Shown piece by piece: positions 28,044 to 37,434 of a DNA stretch of 64,000 nt (position 1 is the first letter of the stretch; each line of letters opens with the position of its first letter). Under the pieces are notes generated by a model, which was given only the letters and a program-made list of their open reading frames with translations, was not told the DNA's origin and made no database searches. Source of the DNA: Macrococcus carouselicus (GTDB lineage Bacteria > Bacillota > Bacilli > Staphylococcales > Staphylococcaceae); contig NZ_SCWD01000001.1 in the NCBI RefSeq assembly GCF_004359515.1, positions 248,001-312,000 on the forward strand, given 5' to 3'. Position numbers and translations under genes: made by a program.

Positions 28044-29198
28044 TTGAATCTTAAAAGAAATTTCGAGAAAGTCAACGACTTATTTACTGCACAATTATCA
28101 CTGCACCTAGACTTTATTAGAGGAATTGCTGCTATACTGGTTTTGATTAGTCACATCAGGAACACTTTCTTTGTCGGTTATGATGATGTCACAAATCAGA
28201 ATGTGATACAGTTCATTTTATTCTCTATCACAGGTATTGGTCATCAAGCAGTCATTATATTCTTTGTCCTGAGCGGTTTTTTTATCTCAAATAGTGTACT
28301 GAAATCTGTTATGACCTGTCGTTTCACTTGGCAAAATTATTTAATTAATCGTCTGACACGACTTTATATTGTGCTGATACCTGCCTTATTAATTGGTGGA
28401 ATAGTCGATACAATCGGTAAGGCCTATTTCAATTATCATTTTCTTGATTACCAACTTGAATCACGACTGAACATTCAGACCCTGTTGATTAACTTATTAT
28501 TTCTTCAAAAAGGTATACCAGAGACTTTCGGAACAAATGGGCCTTTATGGAGTCTGAGTTATGAGTTCTGGTACTATATACTTTTTCCATTGTCATTATT
28601 TGTCTTGACTTCTGATATCTCAAAAAAGATGAAAAGCATTTATACGACACTTATTATTATGATATTTGCTTTAATTGGCATTAAAATCGGACTTTATTAT
28701 CTAATTTGGTTACTAGGTTTTCTATTGTTAGTTTTGCCGCCACTACCTATCAGGCGGGTACGTACAAAAAAAATTCTGGTTATTGTATCTTTAATGAGTT
28801 TTATATTTAGCTTAATTGTAGGTAGGATGAGTTTAATAGGTGTCGCTTTTTTAGATGATATAATAGTTGCAATCCCTTTTACATTCTTTCTGTATTGCCT
28901 GATTCACTGTATGGATTCTACTCATTATTCAAGCAAACTTGTATGCTACTACAATCAAACGGCTAAAATTATTTCTGGCTTCTCTTATACACTCTACTTA
29001 ATACATTATCCAATTATCATGTTTATGTTTGCAGTTCATTGTTCTTGGGGTGGGGAAAGAATGCAGCCTAGTATGAAATTATATTTAATATCAATTGTAT
29101 TTTCAATGTGGCTAATGATTCTTGCTTATTTTATTTCATTAGTAACAGAAGAGAAGACAGATGTCGTTAAAGAATGGATGAGAACTATTCTCAAATGA
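28044..29198 (+). CDS. Acyltransferase-3 family membrane protein (capsule O-acetyltransferase)
   Basis: A 384-residue membrane protein with about ten hydrophobic segments. LHLDFIRGIAAILVLISHIR carries the essential His of the family, and IFFVLSGFFISNSVL the second signature; NGPLWSLSYEFWYYILFP is also characteristic. There is no SGNH domain, unlike the gene at 11828. It probably O-acetylates the capsule repeat unit. The start is a TTG at 28044, preceded by AAGGATGTGAG; no ATG fits. Confidence 0.85.
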   Translation: MNLKRNFEKVNDLFTAQLSLHLDFIRGIAAILVLISHIRNTFFVGYDDVTNQNVIQFILFSITGIGHQAVIIFFVLSGFFISNSVLKSVMTCRFTWQNYLINRLTRLYIVLIPALLIGGIVDTIGKAYFNYHFLDYQLESRLNIQTLLINLLFLQKGIPETFGTNGPLWSLSYEFWYYILFPLSLFVLTSDISKKMKSIYTTLIIMIFALIGIKIGLYYLIWLLGFLLLVLPPLPIRRVRTKKILVIVSLMSFIFSLIVGRMSLIGVAFLDDIIVAIPFTFFLYCLIHCMDSTHYSSKLVCYYNQTAKIISGFSYTLYLIHYPIIMFMFAVHCSWGGERMQPSMKLYLISIVFSMWLMILAYFISLVTEEKTDVVKEWMRTILK

Positions 29199-29307
29199 AT
29201 AGGAGTAGAATAGGAAATCTATCCTGTCAATATAGATTTCCTGTTTTAATGTGACGGTATCTTCTAGAATAAAAGTGTAAGAAATATTTACAATATGAAG
29301 AGAGGTT

Positions 29308-29883
29308 ATGATGAAGCGGATAAAATTAATGTATGTGTTAATTGTCTTTCTCTTTTTTATAATCTTCATTATAGGAGAGAGTATCATCTTTCCTGCAGGA
29401 GAAAGTGCTGAACCTTCTGATATCATCATCGTTTTAAACGGAGACACAGGGCGATTGGAAGAGGCCGCAAGATTATATCATAAGGGATATGGTGAGAAGG
29501 TCCTGTTAACACCTGTAACAGATGATAAGTTCAATAATTTCTTATCAGTTAATAAAGCGACTGAATTAGGCATACCAGAAACAGCACTTATTATTGACTA
29601 TGAAGCGACCAGCACTTATCAGAATGCTGTAATAGCCAAAAATGTGATGATTGAACATAATTTTAATCGGGCTGTAATAGTGACTAGTGATTATCATGTG
29701 AAAAGGACACGGCTCGTATTCAACAGAGTAGTACCTGATCATTTTACTTTATGCTATGTAGGGACTTTGAATAATAAAGGACAAAAATGGTACCAACGAA
29801 AAGATAGACAGTTTATCTGGGAACGTGAATTTCTCCGTAATTGGGGTTATCGTTTTGGCCTATATAAGTGGATAGATCTCTAA
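29308..29883 (+). CDS. YdcF/SanA-like (DUF218) membrane-anchored protein
   Basis: One N-terminal membrane segment (residues about 5-25) is followed by an outer DUF218 domain: PSDIIIVLNGDTGRLEEAA, then NAVIAKNVMIEH and VIVTSDYHVKRTRLVF. Family members are linked to envelope and cell-wall metabolism, but the reaction is uncertain. Two ATGs (29308, 29311) follow AGAGGT. It is separated from the acyltransferase by 109 bases and is the last A+T-rich gene before the right-hand IS debris. Confidence 0.83.
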   Translation: MMKRIKLMYVLIVFLFFIIFIIGESIIFPAGESAEPSDIIIVLNGDTGRLEEAARLYHKGYGEKVLLTPVTDDKFNNFLSVNKATELGIPETALIIDYEATSTYQNAVIAKNVMIEHNFNRAVIVTSDYHVKRTRLVFNRVVPDHFTLCYVGTLNNKGQKWYQRKDRQFIWEREFLRNWGYRFGLYKWIDL

Positions 29884-30235
29884 AAGCTAAGGGGTATCTA
29901 TATAATATTAAACAGTTCTATTGAGGTTCAGTCTGCTGTTCAAGTTTAAAATGAAGTATCACGTTCAAAGAGACAAGTTAAACAGGGAACGTAAGGTGCA
30001 CTGACTGATAATGGTAGAGGTAATAGCCACTACATTCAATAACTCAATATAATCGGTTGCTCATATTGATATTTTCAAGTAATAAGAAAACTAAAAATTA
30101 CCTTTCAAGAAAATTTCTCAACAGGTAAGAATCTTAAACTTAAATTGCCATGAAAAGGAACTAGATGCCTGTGCATTCATTAAACGCCTATTATATTCAC
30201 AGCTGTTTGAGACCGAAAGTCTACGTGCTGCCAGT
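29884..30235. other. Gene-poor stretch before the right IS debris
   Basis: About 350 bases with no open frame that I can support. Short readable pieces (for example around 30180-30235) resemble transposase text and run into the IS4-family fragment, so this is probably older insertion-sequence debris. Confidence 0.4.
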
Positions 30236-30540
30236 GATAGTGTTTTTTTCAGAGAAACTTCAGACAACCTTAGGTTTTGATACTATAAGCTATCCTCAGC
30301 TCAGTAGAGAACTATTTGACGTTCTTACATAGATTTTTAAGGATATCTTCAGTCAGCTGTTAGACCAAATCCAGATGGAGACGCACTTTAATCAAAAGAG
30401 AAAGATTACTACACCCTGAAGATCATTGACTCAAGTACACTACCCCTGAACCTTCATCACTATCACTAGGCAAAGTTCAGAAAAACAAAGTCAGGTGTCA
30501 AGATTGGTTTATATGGAAAATCATGATTCATATCCAGATG
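30236..30540 (+). pseudogene. Decayed IS4-family transposase, right copy
   Basis: This fragment can be aligned by eye with the left copy at 18400-18705, starting from the shared AGTGTTTTTTTCAGAG and including the region read as IIDSSTLPLNLHHYH. Stops and single-base differences interrupt it, and the 3' two-thirds of the gene are absent. It lies in the same orientation as the left copy. Confidence 0.7.
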
Positions 30541-30584
30541 ATTTTTACCTTACAAATGCCTGTGAGAATAATCAGAATCATCTT

Positions 30585-30776
30585 AAGCTTTTAATGGGTT
30601 CTGTAGGCGAGCGATTTTCTGGGACGATTATTGAGTGAATGAGCCACCTGAATGATATAATTATCAGTTACTGAATTGAAATCTATTTCTTTATCGAGTC
30701 CATTTCTTCTGAGCATTCCATTTCAATGTTCATTAAGACCACGCTGTGAAGGTGTGCCTGGATCAGCAAAAGATAC
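30585..30776 (-). pseudogene. Decayed IS30-family transposase 3' fragment
   Basis: This stretch matches the 3' part of the intact IS30 element (about 17270-17455), including CATTAAGACCACGCTG and GGTGTGCCTGGATCAGCAAA, but with many differences elsewhere. It is therefore an older or related element, not a recent duplicate. It breaks off abruptly where the istB sequence begins. Confidence 0.75.
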
Positions 30777-31083
30777 ATTACATTATTTCATCAATCGTAT
30801 GAGTAAGCCGGATATACTCATCGTTGATGAGTTAGGTTATTTCTCCTTCGATGAGCTGACTGCCAATAAGTTCTCAGACGTATCTAAACGATATGAACGT
30901 GACGCCATGATACTCACCTCAAATAAATCCTATGTCGAATGGGGAAAAGTATTCGGTGATGATGTACTGGCAACAGCTATTCTTTATCGCCTGCTTCATC
31001 ATTCAGTCACATTCAACATCAAGGGGGAGGCTTTCAGAATGAAAGAGAAAAAACAGGCGGGGATTGTCCCAGTTCAACTTTAG
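30777..31083 (+). pseudogene. istB: IS21-family istB 3' fragment
   Basis: The text KPDILIVDELGYFSFDELTA is the Walker B region of IstB, the AAA+ helper of IS21-family transposition, and SVTFNIKGEAFRMKEKK is its C-terminus. The 5' two-thirds, including Walker A, are missing; upstream the frame continues into antisense IS30 sequence. The TAG at 31081-31083 ends it and meets the 3' end of the protease gene. Confidence 0.85.
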
Positions 31084-31848
31084 TAATAAATGAGGAATTT
31101 TATTCCATGGTTTTTGAGGATTTTTAAGTCGTTATTGACACTGACACCATAGACGTTGAAGCTGCTGTCTACAAGCGGAGAGTCTGAAGCACCTGCTCTG
31201 AATTTATCTTTCATGATCAGCTCAGTCTTGTTGGCACTTTGCGCGAGGAACATGGCCTGGTTCCAGTAGCGTTGTGTATAATCATCTGTGCCATGATAAG
31301 GGTAGCCCACTGAGTAAAGAGGGGTGCCTTTCTTCAGGCTCATGATTTTCCAGTCAGGGGCCAGCGGAAGCGGTCGGACGTAATTAGACAATTTGACGGT
31401 CGTGTGGAGTACTGCAAGATCTGCATAAGGAATCTTAACGATATCCTTGATCTTGAAGTTATAAGGTATATTGGCACCGTCCCGGTTCATCATGAAGCGG
31501 ACATAACTGACATTTGATTTTGTGCCGTTTTGATTATCGATAACGTGCGCATTGGTCAGAATTGTGTAGTCATCAATCACAAAACCGGTACCCATCGACA
31601 CAATACCGCGACCGGCCCAGCCGTCTTCATTAGAGATATAACGGACCGCTTTGTAGCGGGGATGTATTGCTGTTCGTTGTCCTTTTCATGATGACTGATG
31701 AGTTAGGGGTTGACTTCGCCAGTGTGTAGCCTGTCGCAAGATTGGCAGGCCCTAAGCCGTCGTAATAATAATGGGATTCTACAGCATGGGCTTGACTTGA
31801 AAATAGAAGCGTGGGTAGTGCCAGACTTACCGTCAGTTTTTTGATCAT
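31080..31848 (-). pseudogene. V8-like glutamyl endopeptidase, frameshifted
   Basis: A secreted chymotrypsin-fold serine protease of the staphylococcal V8/SspA type, broken by a frameshift near 31685-31690. The first part (from ATG 31848, after GAGG) has a signal peptide, KKLTVSLALPTLLFSSQAHA. After the shift the frame reads RYKAVRYISNEDGWAGRG and then GTGFVIDDYTILTNAHV (catalytic His), YADLAVLHT (Asp) and FRAGASDSPLVD (Ser). All three catalytic residues survive. The C-terminus ends soon after NHGIKF at the border with istB and may have been trimmed by that insertion. A one-base sequencing error cannot be excluded. Confidence 0.78.
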
Positions 31849-31976
31849 AGTATGCCTCACTGTTATATTATTTTTTCATTCTATTATATAGGGTGAAGGA
31901 AAAACAGAATAGTGTATTGAGTAGTAATGATTCATGATATTGTGAATGCACATATTTCTGAGACATACTCTACGTC

Positions 31977-32006
31977 AGGAATCCTCTAGAGGGTTTCTGT
32001 TTTTTT
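31977..32006 (+). terminator. Orphan terminator-like palindrome
   Basis: AGGAATCCTCT (31977-31987) pairs with AGAGGGTTTCT (31988-31998) with G-U pairs, and a run of seven T follows. No plus-strand gene ends before it; the gene upstream is the minus-strand protease. It may be left from a deleted gene. Confidence 0.55.
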
Positions 32007-32039
32007 ATATCTGCTTTTGATGATCAAGGGTCATCTAGC

Positions 32040-32363
32040 ATGTCTGTTCAGTCATTTCAAACGCTTGTAAGAGAGGTGAATCAGCTTGTCGGTCATGAGC
32101 TCATTGATTATGATAAGCTACGCCGTCAGATAGAATCACGCGATATACAGGTGGATAACCCCTTCAGTAACGATCCGCAGATTACGGCGATCAATTGCAC
32201 CCGTCATTTTCTCGGTGACAAATTCATTTGTACGGTCATACCCTACAAGCTTCTGTATAGGCGTCCGCTGATCGCTGTTGAACTCAACGTCATCAGCCGC
32301 GAGACATTAGAGGGTATTCAGTCGGACCTTAATCATCAAGTTGCCATCAGAATGGAGAGCTGA
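32040..32363 (+). CDS. Small protein of unknown function (107 residues)
   Basis: I do not recognise this protein. It is soluble and mixed in charge: MSVQSFQTLVREVNQLVGHE at the start, and a central Cys pair (INCTRHFLGDKFICTV). The ribosome site is weak (AAGGGT 10 nt before ATG). The codon use is similar to that of the chromosome and there is no overlapping alternative, so it may be real. It stands alone between an orphan terminator and the pilus locus. It may be a remnant of a larger gene. Confidence 0.45.
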   Translation: MSVQSFQTLVREVNQLVGHELIDYDKLRRQIESRDIQVDNPFSNDPQITAINCTRHFLGDKFICTVIPYKLLYRRPLIAVELNVISRETLEGIQSDLNHQVAIRMES

Positions 32364-32508
32364 TTGAGGAATTGTACGCTGCTGGTGAAGTAACAGGTTT
32401 CTGGTGTCCACGGCTATGGTGTTTTAGCGGACACTGTTCTCAGCGACTGCATTTTCAGCGGATTGTGAGCGCCAGCAAGGATTGACCAGACAGTCAATAG
32501 TAAGAGAA

Positions 32509-32537
32509 AACAGAGCAATCTCGCTCTGTTTTTTTAT
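32509..32537 (+). terminator. Intrinsic terminator
   Basis: AACAGAGC (32509-32516) pairs with GCTCTGTT (32523-32530) and a T-run follows. It closes the small 32040 gene and isolates the pilus operon. Confidence 0.8.
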
Positions 32538-32979
32538 GCTCACTTTCGGATTTAAATTGTGACAATTATCATGATTGGATTATGACCAGCAGAAATAGGA
32601 GCAGTTCGAAATATGCATCTAATAAAATTGATCTTAATTGTCGTTTTCAGCGAAAGTTAACAAAAAGAGTTAAATGTTAATTTATATTTCGTATTCCGAA
32701 TGAAATATTAGTGAATAAAGAAAATTATTATAAGTATTGAACAAGGCAGATAATTACTGAAAAATAAATAGTGGAAAGTAACTGGTAAATCTAGAGATTT
32801 AATATATGGATATTATTTATATCATATAGTTGTTATACTTGTATAATTTATATTGCGTTAAATTTAGTTAAATAAATAAATTGATGAATAGAGTTTTATT
32901 TACTTTAAAAAAATAGTATTGCCATATTGAATTTAAGAATGTTAATATCCTAAATATACATATTATAAAGGGGGAAGCT
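32538..32979. other. A+T-rich upstream region of the pilus operon
   Basis: About 440 bases without a gene. It is extremely A+T rich with several TATAAT-like hexamers, for instance 32842-32847, none with a convincing -35 partner. The ribosome site AAAGGGGGAAG lies before ATG 32980. Promoters are probably here but I cannot fix one. Confidence 0.5.
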
Positions 32980-35900
32980 ATGAAAAAAATAGGTGTGATC
33001 TATATAATGATTGCCTTGTTGCTGAATATGTCATTATCAACTAGTATCTACAACATAGCATTGGCCAGCACTCAGACCTCCTCCGCTGATCAACCGGAAA
33101 TAATAGCAGTGCAGGAAAATGGAAAAACGAATGACCGTCTAAACTGGAAGCTTCTATTCAACCAGCAAGGCAGCACGTGGAAAGAACGGGCTGTCAAGCT
33201 GAAGCTGGAAGGCGGTCATCAAGTGAACGACAGCGAGCTTAAAGCCCTGTTGACAGCCGAAGGAATTACAGCAGTTAAGTCAGATACTGCGGACAATGAA
33301 TATACCCTCGAGTTCACGCAGCTGGACAAGCCGGTAGCTGTGGAGATATCTACAGAAATACTGAATGAGGACAAAAACTTCAGACTCACGCTCAGTACGA
33401 GTGAAGCGGGTGCTAAGATAACAGCAACTGATACGTTCTATCAACTGACAGAGTTAACAGGTCATATCAGCTATCAGCATGTACCTGACACAATCACAGC
33501 ACCGCCCACAGTCATCTTACTTATCGATAAGGCAACTGGAACAGTTATTCAGCAGCAGACCATTCAGCCGGAGCAGTCCACTTACCGCTTCAGCGATGTC
33601 AGAAAGCTGACTGATGACAATAGACCGATTGAATATGAAGTGAAGACAAAGCCGCTTGGTAACTATAAGACGACGGTCAATCAATTCGATATCGAGCAGA
33701 CCTACATGACGACTGAAGTCAAAGGGACAGTGACTAATGAGACCGGTAAACCTTTGACGATTGAATTTGTTAATCAGGCGACGAAAGAAGCGGTCGACTC
33801 AATGACAGTGGATAAAGATGCTGAAACATATGTTGCCGACCAACTGCCTCTAAATGATGAACAAGGACAGAAAATTGCATACGAAGTAAGCGTTCCAGAT
33901 GTTGAAGGTTATGATAAAAAGATCAATGACTACAACATAGCGCTGACGAAATTGGAAGAGCCGACGACAGAAGAAGCGACAACAGAAAAAGCGACAACGG
34001 AGAAGTCAACGACAGAAGAAACGACAACGGAGAAGTCGACGACAGAAGAAGCGACAACGGAGAAGTCGACGACAGAAGAAGCGACGACGGAAGAGGCAAC
34101 GACGGAGAAGTCAACGACGGAAGAAGCGACGACGGAAGAGGCAACGACGGAAGAAGCGACGACGGAAGAAGCGACGACAGAAGAAGCAATGACAGAAGAA
34201 ACGACAACGGAGAAGTCGACGACAGAAGAAGCGACAACGGAGAAGTCGACGACAGAAGAAGCGACGACGGAAGAGGCAACGACGGAGAAGTCAACGACAG
34301 AAGAAGCGACAACAGAAGAAGCGACGACCGAAGAAGCAATGACAACAGAAGAAACAGCACCGGTTGAGAAGTCTATTGTCTATACAGCACCTAAGGTCAG
34401 CTTATTCCGAAGTATGAGTTTTGCATCAGCACCTGTTATGGCACTGGCAGCAACCAATTATTCAGCAAGTGATTATACGTACACAAGCAATACTTATGAG
34501 TATGGTAACTACAAAGGAACATTGGAAGGCGTTATGTCATCAGATCAAAGTAAAATCGACTGGACTTTTACTTTTACTAATCCTACCGGAACTCCTTACA
34601 ATTCAACTCTTAAAAATCTAGTTGTGACTAATATCTCGCTGCCAACAACAATGGCATACAGTTATTCGAATCCTTCATCCACTGGAAAAATCAGTTACAG
34701 CAATGGTACGACTGAAATTTTTAAACTAAACCCTGATGATACCATTCTGAAGTTTTCTACACCCATTACAGCCCTTAATAAACCATCATATTCGTTAACT
34801 ATGCCTGTATTGACATATTCATCTAATTCTGTATTTGCGAATATATCGATTAATCTGACTGGTACCTTTACACTGAAGGAAAAATCTGCAGCACCTGTTG
34901 TGAACCCTGTGTCCATTACATCTACAGCGATATCAGGAACGGCAGCACCAGGGTCTACAATCAATGTGATGAAAGGTACAACACAACTAGCAACGACCAT
35001 TGCTAATAGTTCAGGTAATTACTCAGTGACAATCCCTAAACAACCGGCAGGGACAATTTTAAGTGTTACTTCAACTGAAACAAACAAACAGGTAAGTGAT
35101 CCAACAAATATTACCGTCTCTAGTTCAGTGGCTATGACTATAAATAGTGTTTATAGCAATCAAACTTATGTGACGGGTACTGCAGAACCAGGCGCAATGG
35201 TTACTCTTAAAAATTCAATGGGAACAGTGCTTGGTAGTACGAAAGTATCTCCTGATGGTTTGTATTTTGTAGAACTATATCGTCCATTAAGTGCAGGAAC
35301 TGTCATTACTGGTGAAGCAGTTTCTACTATTGGCACGAAAACAGCAACTACAACCGTCCTTGCCGCTACTAGTACAGGGACTCCTGGTACTGGTACAACA
35401 ATCATTGAACCAAGCCCCACCTATAAGGGCCTTATTTCTGATATGAGCTGGGACGAGCGTGGTCTTTACAGAAATAGAGTACCGCAACCCGTTGAATATA
35501 ATGAATCATTCCAATGGAAAGCGGCACAGCCTACGAATACATCAAATGAATATGCAATTGATTTGAAAACACAAGGTCGGGAATTTACAAAAGCTACGCC
35601 TTTAGACATTGTATTTGTTATTGACAACTCGCAAAGTATGAGTACAACAAACGCTAACGGAGTAAGCCGTTGGACTAACATGAAGCAGAGTGTAGAGAAG
35701 TTTATTGATCAGATGACAGTAAGTGGTAATACTAACATTGCAATTGTAAACTATGCATCTAATATAGTGAGCAAATCATCGTTCTCAAATAATGCTGCAA
35801 CAATCAAATCTAATATTCCTGCAACTTACCAAACTGGCACCGCCCGATTTACCGGAACAGCACATACAAATACTCAAATCGGAATTAATAAAGGGGCAGA

Positions 35901-37386
35901 AATTTTAAAAGGTTCCCCGAATCCTAATAAAGTGATGATTGTCCTTACAGACGGGGCACCGACATTCAGTTATAAAGGTATAGCCGCTACTGACGCTGAG
36001 AATATTACAAGCTTTGACTACAACACTAGAATAGGAGATGGCGCAGTCTATCCATTACAATCTAAGTACGGAAATTATAGCTATACTATCAATAACACGA
36101 TTAACATTACCAATCATGGACAACCGACTATATCAGAAGCTAAAATCATCAAAAAAGAAAATCCAACATTTAACATTTTCTCGATTGGTTTAGATACTAA
36201 TAAGGAAACTGATTTTGCTTCGCCTGATGAAATGAATAAAGTTCTTTACAATATTGCATCAAAAGATAGTAATGCATTCATAACCACTGACACAGCTAAA
36301 GATTTGCCGAATATTTTGAATAACATTGCTCAGAGAACGGTGAAAAGCATAGATAATGGTGTCGTTACAGATCCTATAGGTCCAATGTACGACTTGAATC
36401 TAGGCAGCAATAATGTATTTGATGCTTCAGACTACACATTGACAGCATCTGATCCTGCCTTAATCTCTAATGGCAAAGTAGTCCCAGTATATGATCCAGC
36501 AAAACGTACAATTACTATTCCTAATCTGAACTTAGGTAAAGGAGAATGGGTCAATATTAACTATAAAGTCAAATTGCGGGTGACTGATGACAGCTTTATT
36601 GAGAATCAGTGGTACCCGATGAATGGAACTACAACATTAAAGCCAACTGCAAATTCCACTGAATTAAGAGAATACCCCGTTCCTGAAGCTAGAGCAGTAA
36701 GTCCGGTGTATAGTTTCACTTTCAATAAATTAAGTGATTCTAATACACCACTAGGCGGTGCTACTTTTGAACTGAAAGATTCAACTGGAAAGATTATGAC
36801 TCAGACTTCCAGTACAAACGGTCTGGTTAAATTCGATAACCTGAAGAAAGGGACGTATACCTTAACCGAGACTGCAGCACCGTCGAACTACAGTAAAGAT
36901 CCAAAGACATATACGGTTGTTATTGCAAGTAACGGCGACATCAAAGTTGACGGCGTGCTTTACTCAGGCACCAATGTCTTCAAGGTCATCAATAAGAAGG
37001 TACTCGGTTCTATTGAGGTCATCAAACATCAGAGTGGTGATGAAAGCAAGGTGCTTGCTGGAGCTACTTTTGAACTGAGAGATTCGGCAGGTAAAGTAGT
37101 GACATTGACGACTGGCACAGATGGTAAGGCATTGTTCAGTGCATTGCCGCTTGGTAGTTACACACTTGTAGAAACAAAGGCGCCAGCTGGATACCAGCTG
37201 AAAACAACACCTGTGAAGATAGATGTGACATCTGCCACTAAAGTAGTTGTAAAGGTGGCTAACCAAAGTAATTCAGCAGTATTACCAAATACAGGTGGGC
37301 CAGGACCTTTATGGTTTTCAATAATTGGCATCTTAGTCATTATAGCGTCACTATTTTCAAGGAAAAAATTTGCACATATGAATTAA
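32980..37386 (+). CDS. LPXTG-anchored vWA adhesin / probable pilus tip protein
   Basis: This 1468-residue secreted protein has a signal peptide (residues 1-29) and a C-terminal sorting signal: LPNTGG at 1435, a hydrophobic stretch, then RKK. Residues about 329-456 are a Thr/Glu-rich tract of five-residue units (TTEEA, TTEKS). Two Ig-like repeats follow at about 640-805 (ISGTAAPGSTINV and VTGTAEPGAMVTL). A von Willebrand A domain begins near 877 with the metal-site motif DNSQS at 882-886. Two SpaA-type domains with E-box text (YTLTETAAPSNY, YTLVETKAPAGYQ) lie at about 1244-1330 and 1342-1425. This is the layout of pilus tip adhesins such as RrgA or SpaC-type proteins. Sortase and pilin genes follow. 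Confidence 0.9.
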   Translation: MKKIGVIYIMIALLLNMSLSTSIYNIALASTQTSSADQPEIIAVQENGKTNDRLNWKLLFNQQGSTWKERAVKLKLEGGHQVNDSELKALLTAEGITAVKSDTADNEYTLEFTQLDKPVAVEISTEILNEDKNFRLTLSTSEAGAKITATDTFYQLTELTGHISYQHVPDTITAPPTVILLIDKATGTVIQQQTIQPEQSTYRFSDVRKLTDDNRPIEYEVKTKPLGNYKTTVNQFDIEQTYMTTEVKGTVTNETGKPLTIEFVNQATKEAVDSMTVDKDAETYVADQLPLNDEQGQKIAYEVSVPDVEGYDKKINDYNIALTKLEEPTTEEATTEKATTEKSTTEETTTEKSTTEEATTEKSTTEEATTEEATTEKSTTEEATTEEATTEEATTEEATTEEAMTEETTTEKSTTEEATTEKSTTEEATTEEATTEKSTTEEATTEEATTEEAMTTEETAPVEKSIVYTAPKVSLFRSMSFASAPVMALAATNYSASDYTYTSNTYEYGNYKGTLEGVMSSDQSKIDWTFTFTNPTGTPYNSTLKNLVVTNISLPTTMAYSYSNPSSTGKISYSNGTTEIFKLNPDDTILKFSTPITALNKPSYSLTMPVLTYSSNSVFANISINLTGTFTLKEKSAAPVVNPVSITSTAISGTAAPGSTINVMKGTTQLATTIANSSGNYSVTIPKQPAGTILSVTSTETNKQVSDPTNITVSSSVAMTINSVYSNQTYVTGTAEPGAMVTLKNSMGTVLGSTKVSPDGLYFVELYRPLSAGTVITGEAVSTIGTKTATTTVLAATSTGTPGTGTTIIEPSPTYKGLISDMSWDERGLYRNRVPQPVEYNESFQWKAAQPTNTSNEYAIDLKTQGREFTKATPLDIVFVIDNSQSMSTTNANGVSRWTNMKQSVEKFIDQMTVSGNTNIAIVNYASNIVSKSSFSNNAATIKSNIPATYQTGTARFTGTAHTNTQIGINKGAEILKGSPNPNKVMIVLTDGAPTFSYKGIAATDAENITSFDYNTRIGDGAVYPLQSKYGNYSYTINNTINITNHGQPTISEAKIIKKENPTFNIFSIGLDTNKETDFASPDEMNKVLYNIASKDSNAFITTDTAKDLPNILNNIAQRTVKSIDNGVVTDPIGPMYDLNLGSNNVFDASDYTLTASDPALISNGKVVPVYDPAKRTITIPNLNLGKGEWVNINYKVKLRVTDDSFIENQWYPMNGTTTLKPTANSTELREYPVPEARAVSPVYSFTFNKLSDSNTPLGGATFELKDSTGKIMTQTSSTNGLVKFDNLKKGTYTLTETAAPSNYSKDPKTYTVVIASNGDIKVDGVLYSGTNVFKVINKKVLGSIEVIKHQSGDESKVLAGATFELRDSAGKVVTLTTGTDGKALFSALPLGSYTLVETKAPAGYQLKTTPVKIDVTSATKVVVKVANQSNSAVLPNTGGPGPLWFSIIGILVIIASLFSRKKFAHMN
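33961..34347 (+). repeat. Coding repeat tract, 15-bp units (TTEEA/TTEKS)
   Basis: About 26 imperfect copies of a 15-bp unit close to ACGACAGAAGAAGCG encode a Thr/Glu stalk in the adhesin. Longer blocks inside are duplicated: 34026-34140 and 34206-34300 are nearly the same. Such a tract can gain or lose units by slippage or recombination in multiples of 15 bp without breaking the frame. Confidence 0.9.
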
Positions 37387-37434
37387 GCCGCATCTGCGGA
37401 TTAAGATAAATTATAAAATTATTAGGAGGCATTT

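Noticed and set aside
30676-31083. 135-codon open frame as a gene
   Set aside because: Its first third is antisense IS30 sequence joined by chance in frame to the istB end.
33961-34347. CRISPR-like array
   Set aside because: Units are adjacent with no unique spacers, and the tract is in frame inside a surface protein.
33923-34360. 145-codon minus-strand frame rich in Leu and Ser
   Set aside because: It is the antisense shadow of the Thr/Glu repeat tract; any such repeat gives an open complementary frame.
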